Origin: Chloroflexi bacterium HGW-Chloroflexi-3
GTDB lineage: Bacteria > Chloroflexota > Anaerolineae > Anaerolineales > Anaerolineaceae
Reading direction: 5' to 3'
Assembly: GCA_002842045.1 (NCBI GenBank)
Contig: PHBX01000006.1
Span: forward strand, 124,001 to 188,000
DNA: 64,000 nucleotides
Part shown: positions 35,101 through 43,874 of the stretch, piece by piece
Position numbering within the stretch: position 1 is the stretch's first letter
Layout: each line of letters starts with the position of its first letter
Notes under the pieces: generated by a model
Seen by the model: only the letters and a program-made list of their open reading frames with translations
Database searches by the model: none
Told to the model about the DNA's origin: nothing
Made by a program: the position numbers and the translations under genes

Positions 35101-35665
35101 ATACTTTGGCGCAGCAGAAAATCCAGATGGTTTCTGGGGACCACGGGGGATTATTGTGGATGATGAAAATCGTGTCTATATAGCAGATACAGGGAATAAA
35201 CGCATAGCTGTCTTTGACTCAAATGGAAATTTCTTAACTCAATTCGGTGAAGCAGGTTTCGACCTGGGACAACTGGATGAACCTGTTGGCTTGGCAATGG
35301 GATTAAATGGAGAAATTTATATTTCTGATACCTGGAACCAACGCATTCAGGTTTTCATGCCAGATTCAGAGAAAACAACTTACTATGCCATTAATTCCTG
35401 GGATGTGGTTGGTTGGTTTGGACAGAGCCTGGATAATAAACCATTCCTGACTACCGATAATTTTGGAAATGTGTATACCACCGATCCTGAAGGTTTTCGG
35501 GTATTAGGTTTCCAACCGGATGGCCAATTTATCATGGGCTGGGGCGATTACAGCCCGAGTTCGGATGGATTTGGATTACCTGCTGCCTTAGTGTTTGACC
35601 GCAACAACGGCGTCTGGGTATCCGATGCCGGTAATAGTGTTCTATTACATTTCAACTTGCCGTGA
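32138..35665 (+). CDS. Large membrane glycosyltransferase-like protein (TIGR03663 type) fused to a six-bladed NHL propeller
   Basis: A 1175-residue protein. The N-terminal part looks like a GT39/PMT-type enzyme: a first helix, then the luminal loop with MSHDEVNHVVPSWDLATGKG, where acidic residues stand in the usual DE position, and about a dozen further helices up to about residue 680. An acidic hydrophilic loop lies at about 480-540. After a soluble domain (about 690-880), six NHL repeats follow from about 889 to the end, for example PRGVAIGPDDSIYVADSRNH. GT39 enzymes transfer sugars from lipid carriers outside the membrane. Start is GTG 32138 or ATG 32153, the latter preceded by GGAG. Confidence 0.85.
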   Translation: METSCMNSEKTSNTWLDKPISDYLPKLTIENVFIIIIIVLAIVSRFYDLGARVMSHDEVNHVVPSWDLATGKGYVQDPITHGPLQFHLIALSYFMFGDSDFSSRIPAALGSVAAIVLILFLFKPYLGKYGHLIGGFLFLISPYLLFYGRYTRNEGLIEFIAVLMIYATLRYLDRGDTFSLLLLTISHALNFAAKETAYIYIAILLLFLAFQFLTEVIRERWRTIQSRKLFVILMVITMGLLFAGIILGYMNAKQNPTNELGEVISQSASNIGLLASLSVLVAILIGISTIIVLVKGIGLDAIRHLRTFDLLILNGTIVLPLLAAFPINIIGSLLGQNWKPTDYTTMGMIRIGVALLVFGGIAVAIGIWWNRKVWFKNMVVFWAIFIVFYTTFFTNGRGFFTGIVGSLGYWLEQQAVNRGTQPLYYYAVLQMPFYEYLTIFGFFIAIIFGLLHLRKSSLAVSVPLSPLTQANPVHPEIVETDEPEGVKNLLIEENISEDGQNEFIQNYEDGEETFIESPEFTPDHYRVPVLFLLGFFALMNLLAYSLAGEKMPWLTVHIALPFALTAAWGFDKLIGQIPWEKFKEGKSWVSLLLLPVLITSLLGFLGAIMGSTPPFQGNSLEQLQVTSTFLTSIIVLIFSSYGFVHFLRNFSWIGISRILVLAFSILLSFLTIRTAFTASFINYDNGKEFLVYAHADRGPKDILEQVEEISKRTVGEKKINVAYDNDSLYPYWWYFRDYPNKQWYTDKPTRDLLNSPIILASDQNYSKIDSLVKDDYVKYDYIRLVWPTQDYYFLTWERIRYAITNADMRSALFQIWLNKDYSKYAAIKGRGDLTISTWSPSDPIRMYIRKDVVGQIWNYGSMPAIISEPVVDPYEGKIQSLLPDKIIGYYGKGPGQLDAPRGVAIGPDDSIYVADSRNHRIQRFAEDGTLLNSWGIFADILSGEAPQGTFNEPWGIAIGPDGSVYVTDTWNHRVQKFTAEGNFITMWGYFGAAENPDGFWGPRGIIVDDENRVYIADTGNKRIAVFDSNGNFLTQFGEAGFDLGQLDEPVGLAMGLNGEIYISDTWNQRIQVFMPDSEKTTYYAINSWDVVGWFGQSLDNKPFLTTDNFGNVYTTDPEGFRVLGFQPDGQFIMGWGDYSPSSDGFGLPAALVFDRNNGVWVSDAGNSVLLHFNLP

Positions 35666-35700
35666 AAAGCTAATAAGTCGAAAAAATGATCCTTTAACGC

Positions 35701-35738
35701 AAGCTAGGTTTTTCACCTGGAAAAACCTAGCTTTTTTT
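35701..35738 (+). terminator. Terminator after the glycosyltransferase-NHL gene
   Basis: AAGCTAGGTTTTTC (35701-35714) pairs perfectly with GAAAAACCTAGCTT (35720-35733), followed by a T run. Confidence 0.93.
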
Positions 35739-35767
35739 GAGCCACGCAAGAATTATTTATAACGAAA

Positions 35768-35949
35768 TTATGATTTTTTATCCTGATTTTTGTATCCATC
35801 AATTATTGCACCTACAACAACACCCAAAGCAACACCGAATGCAGCTCCCATTGCGATGTTATTGTATATATAACACCCAAAGCAGCTCCAATTGCAACAC
35901 CAAAGACAATTCCCAAACCTACACTAGATGATTTATTATTCTTATCCAT
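35768..35949 (-). pseudogene. Small Gly-zipper membrane protein gene with a 2-base frameshift
   Basis: From ATG 35949, which has AGGTGA upstream, the minus strand reads MDKNNKSSSVGLGIVFGVAI then GAALGVI, and shifts frame inside a TATATA run. In the new frame it continues AMGAAFGVALGVVVGAIIDG then YKNQDKKS and a stop. Removing one TA pair restores a 59-residue protein with two glycine-rich hydrophobic helices repeating GAAxGV. It may be a recent mutation, a phase-variable repeat, or a sequencing error. It resembles small glycine-zipper membrane proteins of unknown role. Confidence 0.65.
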
Positions 35950-35980
35950 TATTGATCACCTTTTCTCCGATAAAATTTAC

Positions 35981-36574
35981 TTAAACAGAGATTTCCCTTT
36001 TAATATCATCAATCGATTCAACAATAATCCAGTCATCCATATTTCCTGCTCTTTCATATGCAAATGGAGAAATACTGGTTACATTTTTTAGATCAATCAG
36101 ACAAAGATATCTTTTTCCCGACCATCTCATCAATTGATCATCAGTCAATTTTAATTTTTCCATGTGGTCCTTAATCAATTGGATAGACGCTTCTTCTGAT
36201 AACCTGTCAGAGTTTATTACCCCTGCGACCTCACCTTTTACGACAATCAATCCTTTGCCATCATTTTCAATCAAATAAACAGTCTCCCCTTTAGTTACTC
36301 TCCCATAGGGGAGTTTTCTACCAGCAGCACCTCAGATGAGCATTGATTTTTCACCTTGTACAATCCTCGCCAACTCTTTTGCTTTCACATCACAATAAGC
36401 CAGATGATCCATTTTGCACCTCAAAGATGATTTACAGTTTTTTTGTTTGATCCCTTTTAACATAGCATAGTCCCAAAAATTGATCCCTACCCGAGTAGAC
36501 AGTAATAACACGTCCAATCCTCCAATAATTTTCTCAAACTTTTGGCGAGATTTAATAACAATCGATGGCTTCAT
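35981..36574 (-). pseudogene. PUA-like (ASCH/EVE-type) protein gene interrupted by one in-frame TGA
   Basis: Two open segments on the minus strand lie in the same frame and are separated by one TGA (36332-36334). The first reads from MKPSIVIKSRQKFEKIIG to VQGEKSMLI. The second goes on directly with GAAGRKLPYGRVTKGETVYL and ends IDDIKREISV, giving about 197 residues in all. The joined GEKSMLI-x-GAAGRKLPYGR to VVKGEV block resembles the start of an ASCH/PUA-like fold, where a basic residue is expected at x. CGA to TGA would explain it. No selenocysteine hairpin of the normal kind was recognised. A start inside the second segment (36274) would give a 97-residue fragment. Confidence 0.62.
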
Positions 36575-36609
36575 GGTAAGATACATCGATTTGATTAGAT
36601 TGGAAAATT

Positions 36610-37497
36610 ATGGGCGAAATTGCAGCCATTTCAGCAGCTTTCTTGTGGGCTTTATCATCGATATTGTTTTCGTTTTCTGGTAAACAAATCGGTTCTACGT
36701 CATTAAATCGTATTCGATTAAGTTTCGCTTTTTTATTTCTGATCATTACGCACACATTGGTTTATGGAACTCCGATCCCTTTAAATGCAACCAATGAGCA
36801 ATGGATATGGTTGGGACTATCTTCCATCATTGGTCTGGTTGTGGGAGACCTCTTTTTATTCCAATCTTTCATCATGGTCGGTCCCCGGTTGGCGATGTTG
36901 GTAATGGCAATCAGTCCTGTGATCAGTGCCTTGTTTGCCTGGATATTTCTGGGAGAGACCTTATCCTTACTTCAAATAAGTGGGATCATTCTTACAATTG
37001 GGGGTATTTCACTTGTGATTTTGGATCGTAATAATTCTCACAATCCGATATATGGTGAACGCCGCAAATGGGTTGGTATTCTTTTTGGAGTAGGGGCAGC
37101 CATTGGTCAGGCTGTCGGACTTATTTTTGCCAAAAAAGGTTTACCCCCTGAATTTCCTGCCCTTTCCGGAGTTGTCATTCGGGTTCTGGTTGCTGTGATT
37201 ACTGTATGGTTTTTTGCAATTTTAACGAAACAATTTAAAAAGAGTTTTCAACAATTCAGGCAATTTCCCAAAGCCTTTCGATTCGCGTTCGCAGGTGCAA
37301 TGGTGGGACCTTTTCTGGGTGTCTGGCTATCATTGATTGCTGTTCAATTTGCCAAGGTAGGAATCGCATCGACTCTCATGGCATTAACCCCCATCTTCCA
37401 TTTACCAATTGGCACAATTTTGAAAGAAAAAATTACAAAACAAGCCATTGCAGGTACATTTATTGCGATGGTCGGTGTAGCCATTATCTTTTTGTAA
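36610..37497 (+). CDS. EamA/DMT family transporter
   Basis: A 295-residue protein with ten hydrophobic segments forming two EamA repeats: residues about 5-135 (AAISAAFLWALSSILFSFSG) and about 155-295 (GVGAAIGQAVGLIFAKKG). The family exports metabolites or amino acids. The ATG is only 36 bases from the divergent start of the decayed PUA-like gene, so the promoters must overlap. The substrate is unknown. Confidence 0.9.
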   Translation: MGEIAAISAAFLWALSSILFSFSGKQIGSTSLNRIRLSFAFLFLIITHTLVYGTPIPLNATNEQWIWLGLSSIIGLVVGDLFLFQSFIMVGPRLAMLVMAISPVISALFAWIFLGETLSLLQISGIILTIGGISLVILDRNNSHNPIYGERRKWVGILFGVGAAIGQAVGLIFAKKGLPPEFPALSGVVIRVLVAVITVWFFAILTKQFKKSFQQFRQFPKAFRFAFAGAMVGPFLGVWLSLIAVQFAKVGIASTLMALTPIFHLPIGTILKEKITKQAIAGTFIAMVGVAIIFL

Positions 37498-37534
37498 TTT
37501 AACTGATTTCGCATTTTGTCAAAATAAATCAATG

Positions 37535-37574
37535 ACAAGTTAAACTTGTTTTATCCATTTAGCTTTTGTATCAT
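37535..37574 (+). promoter_or_regulatory. Promoter of moaD-aor with an operator-like palindrome on its -35
   Basis: TTGTTT (37546-37551) and TATCAT (37569-37574) are 17 bases apart. The 15-base palindrome ACAAGTT-A-AACTTGT (37535-37549) overlaps the -35. A bound protein there would block transcription. The ATG of the MoaD-like gene is 25 bases after the -10. Confidence 0.6.
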
Positions 37575-37599
37575 TTTAAGACAACCTGATCAGTAAATT

Positions 37600-37839
37600 A
37601 TGAAGATATATATTAAATTGTTGGCAAATTACCGTAATTATCTTCCTGAAGGCACGAACGGGGATCAGATTTCCATCGTTGTGCCTGAAGATATTTGTCC
37701 TGAAGAAATCCTGGATATGTTTTCACTTCCACCAATTCCTGAGAGCGTCGTATTAATCAATGGCCGAACAATGGTACCTGGAGAACCAATAAATGAGGGG
37801 GATGTTATTTGTGCATTTTCCGCAATGGCTGGAGGCTAA
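37600..37839 (+). CDS. MoaD/ThiS family sulfur-carrier protein
   Basis: A 79-residue beta-grasp protein that ends AFSAMAGG, the free Gly-Gly tail that is adenylated and thiocarboxylated in MoaD. It carries VVLINGRTMVPGEPINEGD, typical of this group. MoaD delivers sulfur to the dithiolene of molybdopterin. It lies 23 bases before an aldehyde ferredoxin oxidoreductase gene, the common pairing for making the tungsten-pterin cofactor. It may be dedicated to that enzyme. Confidence 0.9.
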   Translation: MKIYIKLLANYRNYLPEGTNGDQISIVVPEDICPEEILDMFSLPPIPESVVLINGRTMVPGEPINEGDVICAFSAMAGG

Positions 37840-37862
37840 TTAATTTAAGAGGAGTGACAAAA

Positions 37863-39704
37863 ATGTTTGCATGGCATGGAAAAATTTTAAGAGTAAATCT
37901 TAGTACTAAAAAGATAAAAGTCGAATCAGTTAACGAAGAATTTGCAGCAAAATATCTTGGTGGCCGTGGATGGGCGATAAAATATCTTTTGGATGAAATG
38001 GATCCAAAAGCAGACCCTCTTTCTCCAGAAAATGTGATGATTTTTGCCACAGGTCCACTCACTGCGACGGTTGCTCCAACTGGAAATCGCTACATGCTTG
38101 TTACCAAATCTCCTCTTACGGGTGCGCTAACTGATTCAAACTCTGGAGGTTTCTTCCCAACCGAAATGAAACGTACCGGGTTTGATATGTTCATTTTTGA
38201 TGGCAAAGCTGAATCTCCTGTGTATTTATGGGTGAATGATGATCACGTTGAATTGAGACCAGCCGATCATGTATGGGGAAAATTAGTCCCCGAAACCGAA
38301 GATCTCCTTCTTTCAGAAACGGATCCAAAAGCCAGAGTTGCATGCATCGGACCTGGAGGAGAGAACCAGGTTCTGTTTGCTTCAATTATGAATGACAAAC
38401 ATCGAGCAGCGGGACGTTCCGGAGTTGGAGCAGTAATGGGGTCAAAGAATCTAAAAGCAGTTGTCGTTCGAGGATCCCACAAAGTAGAAGTTGCATATCC
38501 CAACGAATTGGAAGCGTATTGCAAAGTGATGGCCAAAAAAGTTGGAGATGTCATGAAAGCTGGTGGCGCCATGCGTGTGTATGGAACATCATACGTACCT
38601 CCCATTACAAATGAAATGGGAATTTTGCCGACCAGGAATTTTCAATCCGGTCGTTTTGAAGGAATTGCTGGTATTACCGGAGATGTCATCAATGAAAAAT
38701 TCTTAAAGAAGCCTAAACCGTGTTTTCGCTGTCCAATTGCCTGCGGTCGCGATACCAAAGTAAATGATCCTAAATATGCCGGAGAAGGTGAAGGACCAGA
38801 ATACGAAACCATAGCAGCTTATGGGAGTGGGTGTGGTATCGATAACATGGCTGCGATTATAAAAGCCAACTATCTTTGTAATGAGTATGGATTGGATACT
38901 ATCTCTGCGGGTATGACGATTGCCTGTGCAATGGAAATGGCAGAAAAAGGGATTATCCCAAGAGAATCCATGGGTTTTGATCTAAAATTTGGTGATCCTG
39001 ATGCCATTATTTCTCTCACTCACCAGATTGCGAATAAGAGCGGATTCGGGAAAGAATTATCCCAAGGAAGCTTCCGATTAGCCAACAGTTACGGGCATCC
39101 CGAGTTAGCAGTTACAGCCAAAAAACAGGAATTTCCAGGTTATGATCCGCGTGGTTCGAAAGGAATGGGATTGCTCTATGCAACCTCCAACAAGGGTGCA
39201 TCTCACATGGCTGGCGATATAGCCTATAGTGAAGTCTTTGGCGTCCCTCGAAAAATTGACTCACTATCCCTGGAGAACAAACCAGAACTGGTTAAACGGT
39301 TTGAGGATGCATTTGCGGTCATTGATTCAACTGGATTGTGTGTATTTCTATCTGTCCGTTACATGTTCGAAGATAAAGTGGAATTATGGCCGACGCCGTT
39401 ATCCGAAGTTATGAGATTATCCACCGGACATCCATTTACACAACATAGTTTGTTGGATGCCGGAGATCGCATTTTCAACATGGAAAGGCTTTTCTTGTTG
39501 AAAGCAGGATTTTCAAAGGAAGATGATACACTTCCTCACAGAATGTTACATGAACCTCTCCCTGAAGGAACCGGGAAAGGTCATGTTGTTGAGTTGGATA
39601 AAATGTTACCTCGCTTTTATGAATTGCGTGGTTGGAGTCAGGATGGTATTCCGACAGCCAACAAGCTGGAAAGTTTGGAAATTGCTGAGTATCAATTAAA
39701 ATGA
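37863..39704 (+). CDS. Aldehyde ferredoxin oxidoreductase, tungsten-pterin type
   Basis: A 613-residue enzyme of normal AOR length from ATG 37863, with GAGGAG before it. The N-terminal domain starts WHGKILRVNLSTKKIKVESV, and has GPLTATVAPTGNRYMLVTKS near the cofactor. The [4Fe-4S] cysteines are in CFRCPIACG (about 287-294) and near DSTGLCVF (about 492). AOR oxidises aldehydes to acids and passes electrons to ferredoxin, in the cytosol of anaerobes. A farther upstream start would run into the MoaD gene and is unlikely. The subgroup and the actual aldehyde cannot be told. Confidence 0.94.
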   Translation: MFAWHGKILRVNLSTKKIKVESVNEEFAAKYLGGRGWAIKYLLDEMDPKADPLSPENVMIFATGPLTATVAPTGNRYMLVTKSPLTGALTDSNSGGFFPTEMKRTGFDMFIFDGKAESPVYLWVNDDHVELRPADHVWGKLVPETEDLLLSETDPKARVACIGPGGENQVLFASIMNDKHRAAGRSGVGAVMGSKNLKAVVVRGSHKVEVAYPNELEAYCKVMAKKVGDVMKAGGAMRVYGTSYVPPITNEMGILPTRNFQSGRFEGIAGITGDVINEKFLKKPKPCFRCPIACGRDTKVNDPKYAGEGEGPEYETIAAYGSGCGIDNMAAIIKANYLCNEYGLDTISAGMTIACAMEMAEKGIIPRESMGFDLKFGDPDAIISLTHQIANKSGFGKELSQGSFRLANSYGHPELAVTAKKQEFPGYDPRGSKGMGLLYATSNKGASHMAGDIAYSEVFGVPRKIDSLSLENKPELVKRFEDAFAVIDSTGLCVFLSVRYMFEDKVELWPTPLSEVMRLSTGHPFTQHSLLDAGDRIFNMERLFLLKAGFSKEDDTLPHRMLHEPLPEGTGKGHVVELDKMLPRFYELRGWSQDGIPTANKLESLEIAEYQLK

Positions 39705-39733
39705 TTTGATTGGTAACTCCATCAATTTATTAT

Positions 39734-40126
39734 TTATTTATGAGGACTTTTTTTCAGATCATCCTTAAATAATCCAGTCAACACAAAACTGACAATACTG
39801 ACGATGATAGCACCAATTAGTCCTACCCAGAAATTGTCAACGGTAAATCCCACCTGAAAATGAGTACCAATCCAGCCAGCCATTAAGAACATCAAGGTAT
39901 TAATGACCAGTGTTCCCAATCCCAACGTCAGAATTAAAAGTGGACAACTCATAACAACCAGCATAGGTTTAATGATGGCATTTACCAAACCGAAAATTAA
40001 TGCCAGCCATACAAAACTCAACCAGTTTTCATTTTGGGGATTGATACCGCGACCATCTAACAAAGCTACCGCAGCATATAAAGCGACTGCATTAATTCCT
40101 AATCGAATAAGCAATTTTTTCATCAT
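39734..40126 (-). CDS. Phage-holin-4-superfamily (YvlD-like) membrane protein
   Basis: A 130-residue protein with four hydrophobic segments and the family blocks FGLVNAIIKPMLVVMSCPL, ILTLGLGTLVINTLMFLMAG and VGLIGAIIVSIVSFVL. The name is historical: these are ordinary chromosomal membrane proteins, not phage lysis genes, and no phage genes are near. AAAGGAG lies before the tandem ATG. Confidence 0.9.
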   Translation of the reverse strand: MMKKLLIRLGINAVALYAAVALLDGRGINPQNENWLSFVWLALIFGLVNAIIKPMLVVMSCPLLILTLGLGTLVINTLMFLMAGWIGTHFQVGFTVDNFWVGLIGAIIVSIVSFVLTGLFKDDLKKSPHK

Positions 40127-40173
40127 TATCTCCTTTACTAATTAAATACGTTTTTCTTTTGGTAAAGTTGCAT

Positions 40174-41163
40174 TTACTTAAGAGAAAATCCTGTTGGAAT
40201 AATCGTCTCTTCCATCCAGATCAACGTGTGATTTTTATCAAAACCTAAATTCGTAAATGCATCTTCGCCCCGACCAACAGGATAATTTATTGTTTGAGGT
40301 CGCATGTTAATTGTTGATGATCGAAAATATGGTACCGCAGCGGAAATTACATCCTCATCGTGATTTTCTTCTGCTACAATCCATAAATTATCAGCGTACA
40401 AAGTTGTTCTCTCCAGGGATGCAAAACCAAGCAGCTTATTTCCATGATAGATGCTGATATTGGTAATAGAAATCCCTGATAAGAATCTTGATAATCCATG
40501 CCAGAAACCAGGTAATAATCTTTTTTCTTTCAACCCTACATTCCAGCGGATTTCCTCTGGATAGAATACTTGCAATAGATGCTTTTGATTTTCCCATTCG
40601 AAATCTTTTCTCTTTCGAATCTTGAAATCATTTTTGATTAATTCAGTCAATTTCTTTCTGGATTTAATTGTATATGTTGAGCGCCGGCAACGTTCCACAA
40701 ATCCCATTTGTGTATACAGGTTGATAGCTGCTGGATTATCGTCCCGAACCTGAAGCCAGGTACTTTTGGCGGATTTTTCTCTGGCATATTTCAACGCTCT
40801 GGCTGTTAAGTCAAATGCTATCCTTTGTCTGCGAAACTCAGGGTGAACCGCTACATTGGCGATCAGATAAACAAAATCCCCATTTTTATGAAATGGAATC
40901 ATGGATAAATTCCCAACAATGCGTCCATCTATCTCATACACAAAGCCCTGTATTGGAGCAAATGTATGCTGCGGTCTCCCTACACCTAAATACAAACTAC
41001 TGTTGTCGGATGCTAATTTTCGTAAATATCGAATATAGTCCAGACCATCTTCATCAATTGTGTCTTTAAAACACAACTCAATCAGATCAGCAATCGCTCT
41101 AAGATCAGTACTCGGATTTAACGCCCGAATTTGTCCAACCCTTTTTCCTGATTCATCATTCAT
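40174..41163 (-). CDS. GNAT family N-acetyltransferase
   Basis: A 329-residue protein. A GNAT domain fills about residues 12-165, with NVAVHPEFRRQRIAFDLTARAL (acetyl-CoA binding, R/Q-x-x-R/G-x type) and YTQMGFVERCRRSTY. The second half (about 170-329) is less typical and may be a degenerate second GNAT fold. The acceptor is unknown. There is no ribosome site; TAAAAT at 41172-41177 lies eight bases before the ATG, so the mRNA is probably leaderless. Confidence 0.85.
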   Translation of the reverse strand: MNDESGKRVGQIRALNPSTDLRAIADLIELCFKDTIDEDGLDYIRYLRKLASDNSSLYLGVGRPQHTFAPIQGFVYEIDGRIVGNLSMIPFHKNGDFVYLIANVAVHPEFRRQRIAFDLTARALKYAREKSAKSTWLQVRDDNPAAINLYTQMGFVERCRRSTYTIKSRKKLTELIKNDFKIRKRKDFEWENQKHLLQVFYPEEIRWNVGLKEKRLLPGFWHGLSRFLSGISITNISIYHGNKLLGFASLERTTLYADNLWIVAEENHDEDVISAAVPYFRSSTINMRPQTINYPVGRGEDAFTNLGFDKNHTLIWMEETIIPTGFSLK

Positions 41164-41171
41164 TCGGTATT

Positions 41172-41199
41172 ATTTTACACTACTGAAATGGATAAACAA
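41172..41199 (-). promoter_or_regulatory. Predicted promoter of a leaderless GNAT mRNA
   Basis: On the minus strand TTGTTT (41199-41194) and TAAAAT (41177-41172) are 16 bases apart. The ATG starts eight bases after the -10, at about the expected transcription start. Confidence 0.6.
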
Positions 41200-41329
41200 A
41201 ATGAATCAACGTTAAATTATAATTTTTCGATCATCCCGGTCTGTTTCCTGCAACTGTATTAAAAATTCTCTATCGAAATTCTTATATGCTTCTAATACAA
41301 TACTAGCAATTTAAAGGATTGGATTTTGA

Positions 41330-41335
41330 TATAAT
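41330..41335 (+). promoter_or_regulatory. Likely -10 box of clpC
   Basis: TATAAT inside TTTTGATATAATCC, 55 bases before the clpC start. The matching -35 (near 41307) is poor. No CtsR heptad repeat was seen. Confidence 0.45.
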
Positions 41336-41390
41336 CCTAAATAATAAAGAAATGTGTATGAACCATGCATAATGGAAGGACAATACCCAT

Positions 41391-43853
41391 ATGATGAGAT
41401 TTGACCGATTTACAGAACGTGCTCAGGAAGCTGCCCAAAGAGCAGCTGAGATCATTCAAAGATATGGACATAATCAGATTGATACCGAGCACATTCTTTT
41501 AGCCTTAATTGAACAACCCGAAGGGGTTATACCTCAAATTTTAGAGATTTTAAAAATAGACCCCAGTATTCTTGAAGAAAGACTAGATTACATTCTTCGC
41601 ACCAGCCCCAAAGCGAGTATTTTTGGCGGTGGAGCAGGACAGGTATTTATTACACCTCGGGTAAAAAGAATTATCGATCTTGCCAATGAAGAAGCCAGTC
41701 GATTAAAAGATGAGTACATTTCTACCGAACATATCTTTCTGGCGATTCTCAGTGAAAAGAATACTCCCGCAGCTCGCTTGCTCGAAGGTTCAGGAATAAA
41801 TCGTGAACGAGTAGTTGAAGCAATTAATCAATTACGTGGTGGTCAAAGAGTAACAGATCCCCAGGCTGAGACCCGTTATCGCAGTCTCGAGAAATATTCA
41901 CGTGATCTGACTACTCAGGCACGTGAAGGGAAATTAGACCCGGTAATTGGCCGGGATAATGAGATATTACGTGTTATGCAGATCCTTTCCCGTAGAACGA
42001 AAAACAATCCTGTCCTCATCGGTGAAGCAGGTGTTGGAAAAACGGCAATTGTAGAAGGATTAGCCCAAAAGATCGCTTCTAATGACATTCCTGAAATACT
42101 GATGGGTAAAAAGGTGATTTCATTGGATCTAAGCGCCATGATTGCCGGTTCACGCTTTAGAGGCGAATTTGAAGAGCGCCTGAAAGCCGCCATTGAAGAA
42201 GTGCAACGTTCCGAGGGAGAAGTAATTCTTTTCATCGATGAATTACACACAGTAGTCGGGGCTGGTGCAGCCCAGGGAGCTATGGATGCTTCCAACATGC
42301 TAAAGCCAGCGTTGGCACGCGGTGAATTACAATGTATTGGCGCTACTACACTGGACGAATTCCACAAACACATTGAAAAAGATTCTGCACTGGAGCGACG
42401 GTTTGCGCCTGTATATGTAGACGAACCAACCGTGGATGATACCATCCAGATGTTACGAGGACTACGCGACCGATATGAAGCACACCATAAAGTTCGTTTT
42501 GCGGATGAAGCACTCGTATCTGCTGCCAGGTTATCTTCACAATTTGTCACCGACAGGAGATTACCGGATAAAGCGATTGATTTGATGGATGAAGCGGCTG
42601 CAAAATTACGTGTGGCTTTATACTCACTACCAGCAGATTTGAAAAAAACAAAATCTGAGTTAGATCGATTAGCTGCTGAAGAAGAAAAAGCGGGTGTGGA
42701 ACGCGACTATGAACGCGCTGCCCGCATGAAAGCGGAGCGATTACGCCTCCAAACAGAATTTGATGAACAACGTGATAAATGGGAAGCCGAACATCAATTG
42801 GATGAAGTCGTGGATATCGATGATATTGCGCAAGTCGTAGCCCAGTGGACAGGTATCCCCGTTAATCAGATGATGGAAACGGAATCTGAGAAATTATTGC
42901 ATATGGAAGAACGATTACACGAAAATATAATCGGGCAGGAAGAAGCAGTAAAGGCGATCTCAGATGCCATTCGACGATCCCGTTCCGGGTTGAAAGATCC
43001 ACGCAGGCCAATCGGTTCATTTATCTTCATTGGACCCTCTGGTGTTGGAAAAACTGAACTTGCCAAAGCCCTGGCTTTATTCATGTTTGGTGATGAAGAT
43101 GCTTTAGTTCGATTGGATATGAGTGAATATCGTGAACAACATACAGCCTCGCGCCTGTTTGGAGCTCCTCCAGGTTATATCGGTTATGAAGAAGGTGGTC
43201 AATTAACCGAAGCTGTTCGCCGCCGTCCTTATCGGGTGATCTTGTTTGATGAAATTGAAAAAGCGCATCCGGAAGTTTGGAACTCATTACTCCAGATTTT
43301 AGATGATGGTAGACTCACGGATGGACAGGGTCATCAGGTCGATTTCCGCAACACGGTCTTGATTATGACATCCAACCTGGGAACGGAATTTGTGAAAAAG
43401 GGTGGTACACTGGGCTTTTTGTCCAGTGATAATGATGAACGAGATGCCCATGAGAATATTGAGAAAGCCCTGAAAAGCACTTTCCGTCCGGAATTTATCA
43501 ACCGAATTGATGAGATTATCATGTTCTCACCGCTCACAGTAGATCAGGTTAAAGATATCGTCATTTTACAAATGAAGGAGATTCAGGATCGTCTTCAGGA
43601 AAATGGTATTCAAGTTGTGATGAGCGAAACTGCCCGGGATTGGCTGGCAAATGAAGGCTATGATTCCATGTTCGGTGCGAGACCATTGCGCAGAGCATTA
43701 CAAAAATTTGTAGAAAGTCCTCTTTCAGTCAGCATTCTGGCAGGTGAATTCCACGATGGGGATGTTATTTCAGTCGACTTGAACACTGAATCCAATAAAC
43801 TTGAATTTCTTAAGAAAGAAAAAACAAAAGAAGCCTCTCAGGAATCCGAATAG
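41391..43853 (+). CDS. clpC: ATP-dependent Clp protease ATP-binding subunit ClpC
   Basis: An 820-residue AAA+ unfoldase with two Clp-N repeats (about 1-145: [20 protein letters not shown]), the first ATPase (Walker [11 protein letters not shown], about 212; Walker [10 protein letters not shown]), a UVR-like linker ([18 protein letters not shown], about 435-455), the second ATPase ([14 protein letters not shown]; Walker [15 protein letters not shown]), and the C-terminal domain. An M-linker of ClpC size rather than ClpB. It feeds proteins to ClpP. It is a single gene followed by a terminator. Confidence 0.96.
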   Translation: MMRFDRFTERAQEAAQRAAEIIQRYGHNQIDTEHILLALIEQPEGVIPQILEILKIDPSILEERLDYILRTSPKASIFGGGAGQVFITPRVKRIIDLANEEASRLKDEYISTEHIFLAILSEKNTPAARLLEGSGINRERVVEAINQLRGGQRVTDPQAETRYRSLEKYSRDLTTQAREGKLDPVIGRDNEILRVMQILSRRTKNNPVLIGEAGVGKTAIVEGLAQKIASNDIPEILMGKKVISLDLSAMIAGSRFRGEFEERLKAAIEEVQRSEGEVILFIDELHTVVGAGAAQGAMDASNMLKPALARGELQCIGATTLDEFHKHIEKDSALERRFAPVYVDEPTVDDTIQMLRGLRDRYEAHHKVRFADEALVSAARLSSQFVTDRRLPDKAIDLMDEAAAKLRVALYSLPADLKKTKSELDRLAAEEEKAGVERDYERAARMKAERLRLQTEFDEQRDKWEAEHQLDEVVDIDDIAQVVAQWTGIPVNQMMETESEKLLHMEERLHENIIGQEEAVKAISDAIRRSRSGLKDPRRPIGSFIFIGPSGVGKTELAKALALFMFGDEDALVRLDMSEYREQHTASRLFGAPPGYIGYEEGGQLTEAVRRRPYRVILFDEIEKAHPEVWNSLLQILDDGRLTDGQGHQVDFRNTVLIMTSNLGTEFVKKGGTLGFLSSDNDERDAHENIEKALKSTFRPEFINRIDEIIMFSPLTVDQVKDIVILQMKEIQDRLQENGIQVVMSETARDWLANEGYDSMFGARPLRRALQKFVESPLSVSILAGEFHDGDVISVDLNTESNKLEFLKKEKTKEASQESE

Positions 43854-43874
43854 AGTTTATCATTATTAAGCATA

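Noticed and set aside
36300..36335. Selenocysteine insertion hairpin after the in-frame TGA
   Set aside because: A 5-bp stem exists, but the 4-base loop lacks the G-U features of bacterial SECIS elements, so I kept it only as a weak alternative.
37809..37862. Extended N-terminus of the aldehyde oxidoreductase
   Set aside because: It would overlap the MoaD gene; the ATG at 37863 has a strong GAGGAG site and matches the family start.
39734..40126. Prophage holin
   Set aside because: It belongs to the chromosomal YvlD-like membrane family and no other phage gene is in the neighbourhood.
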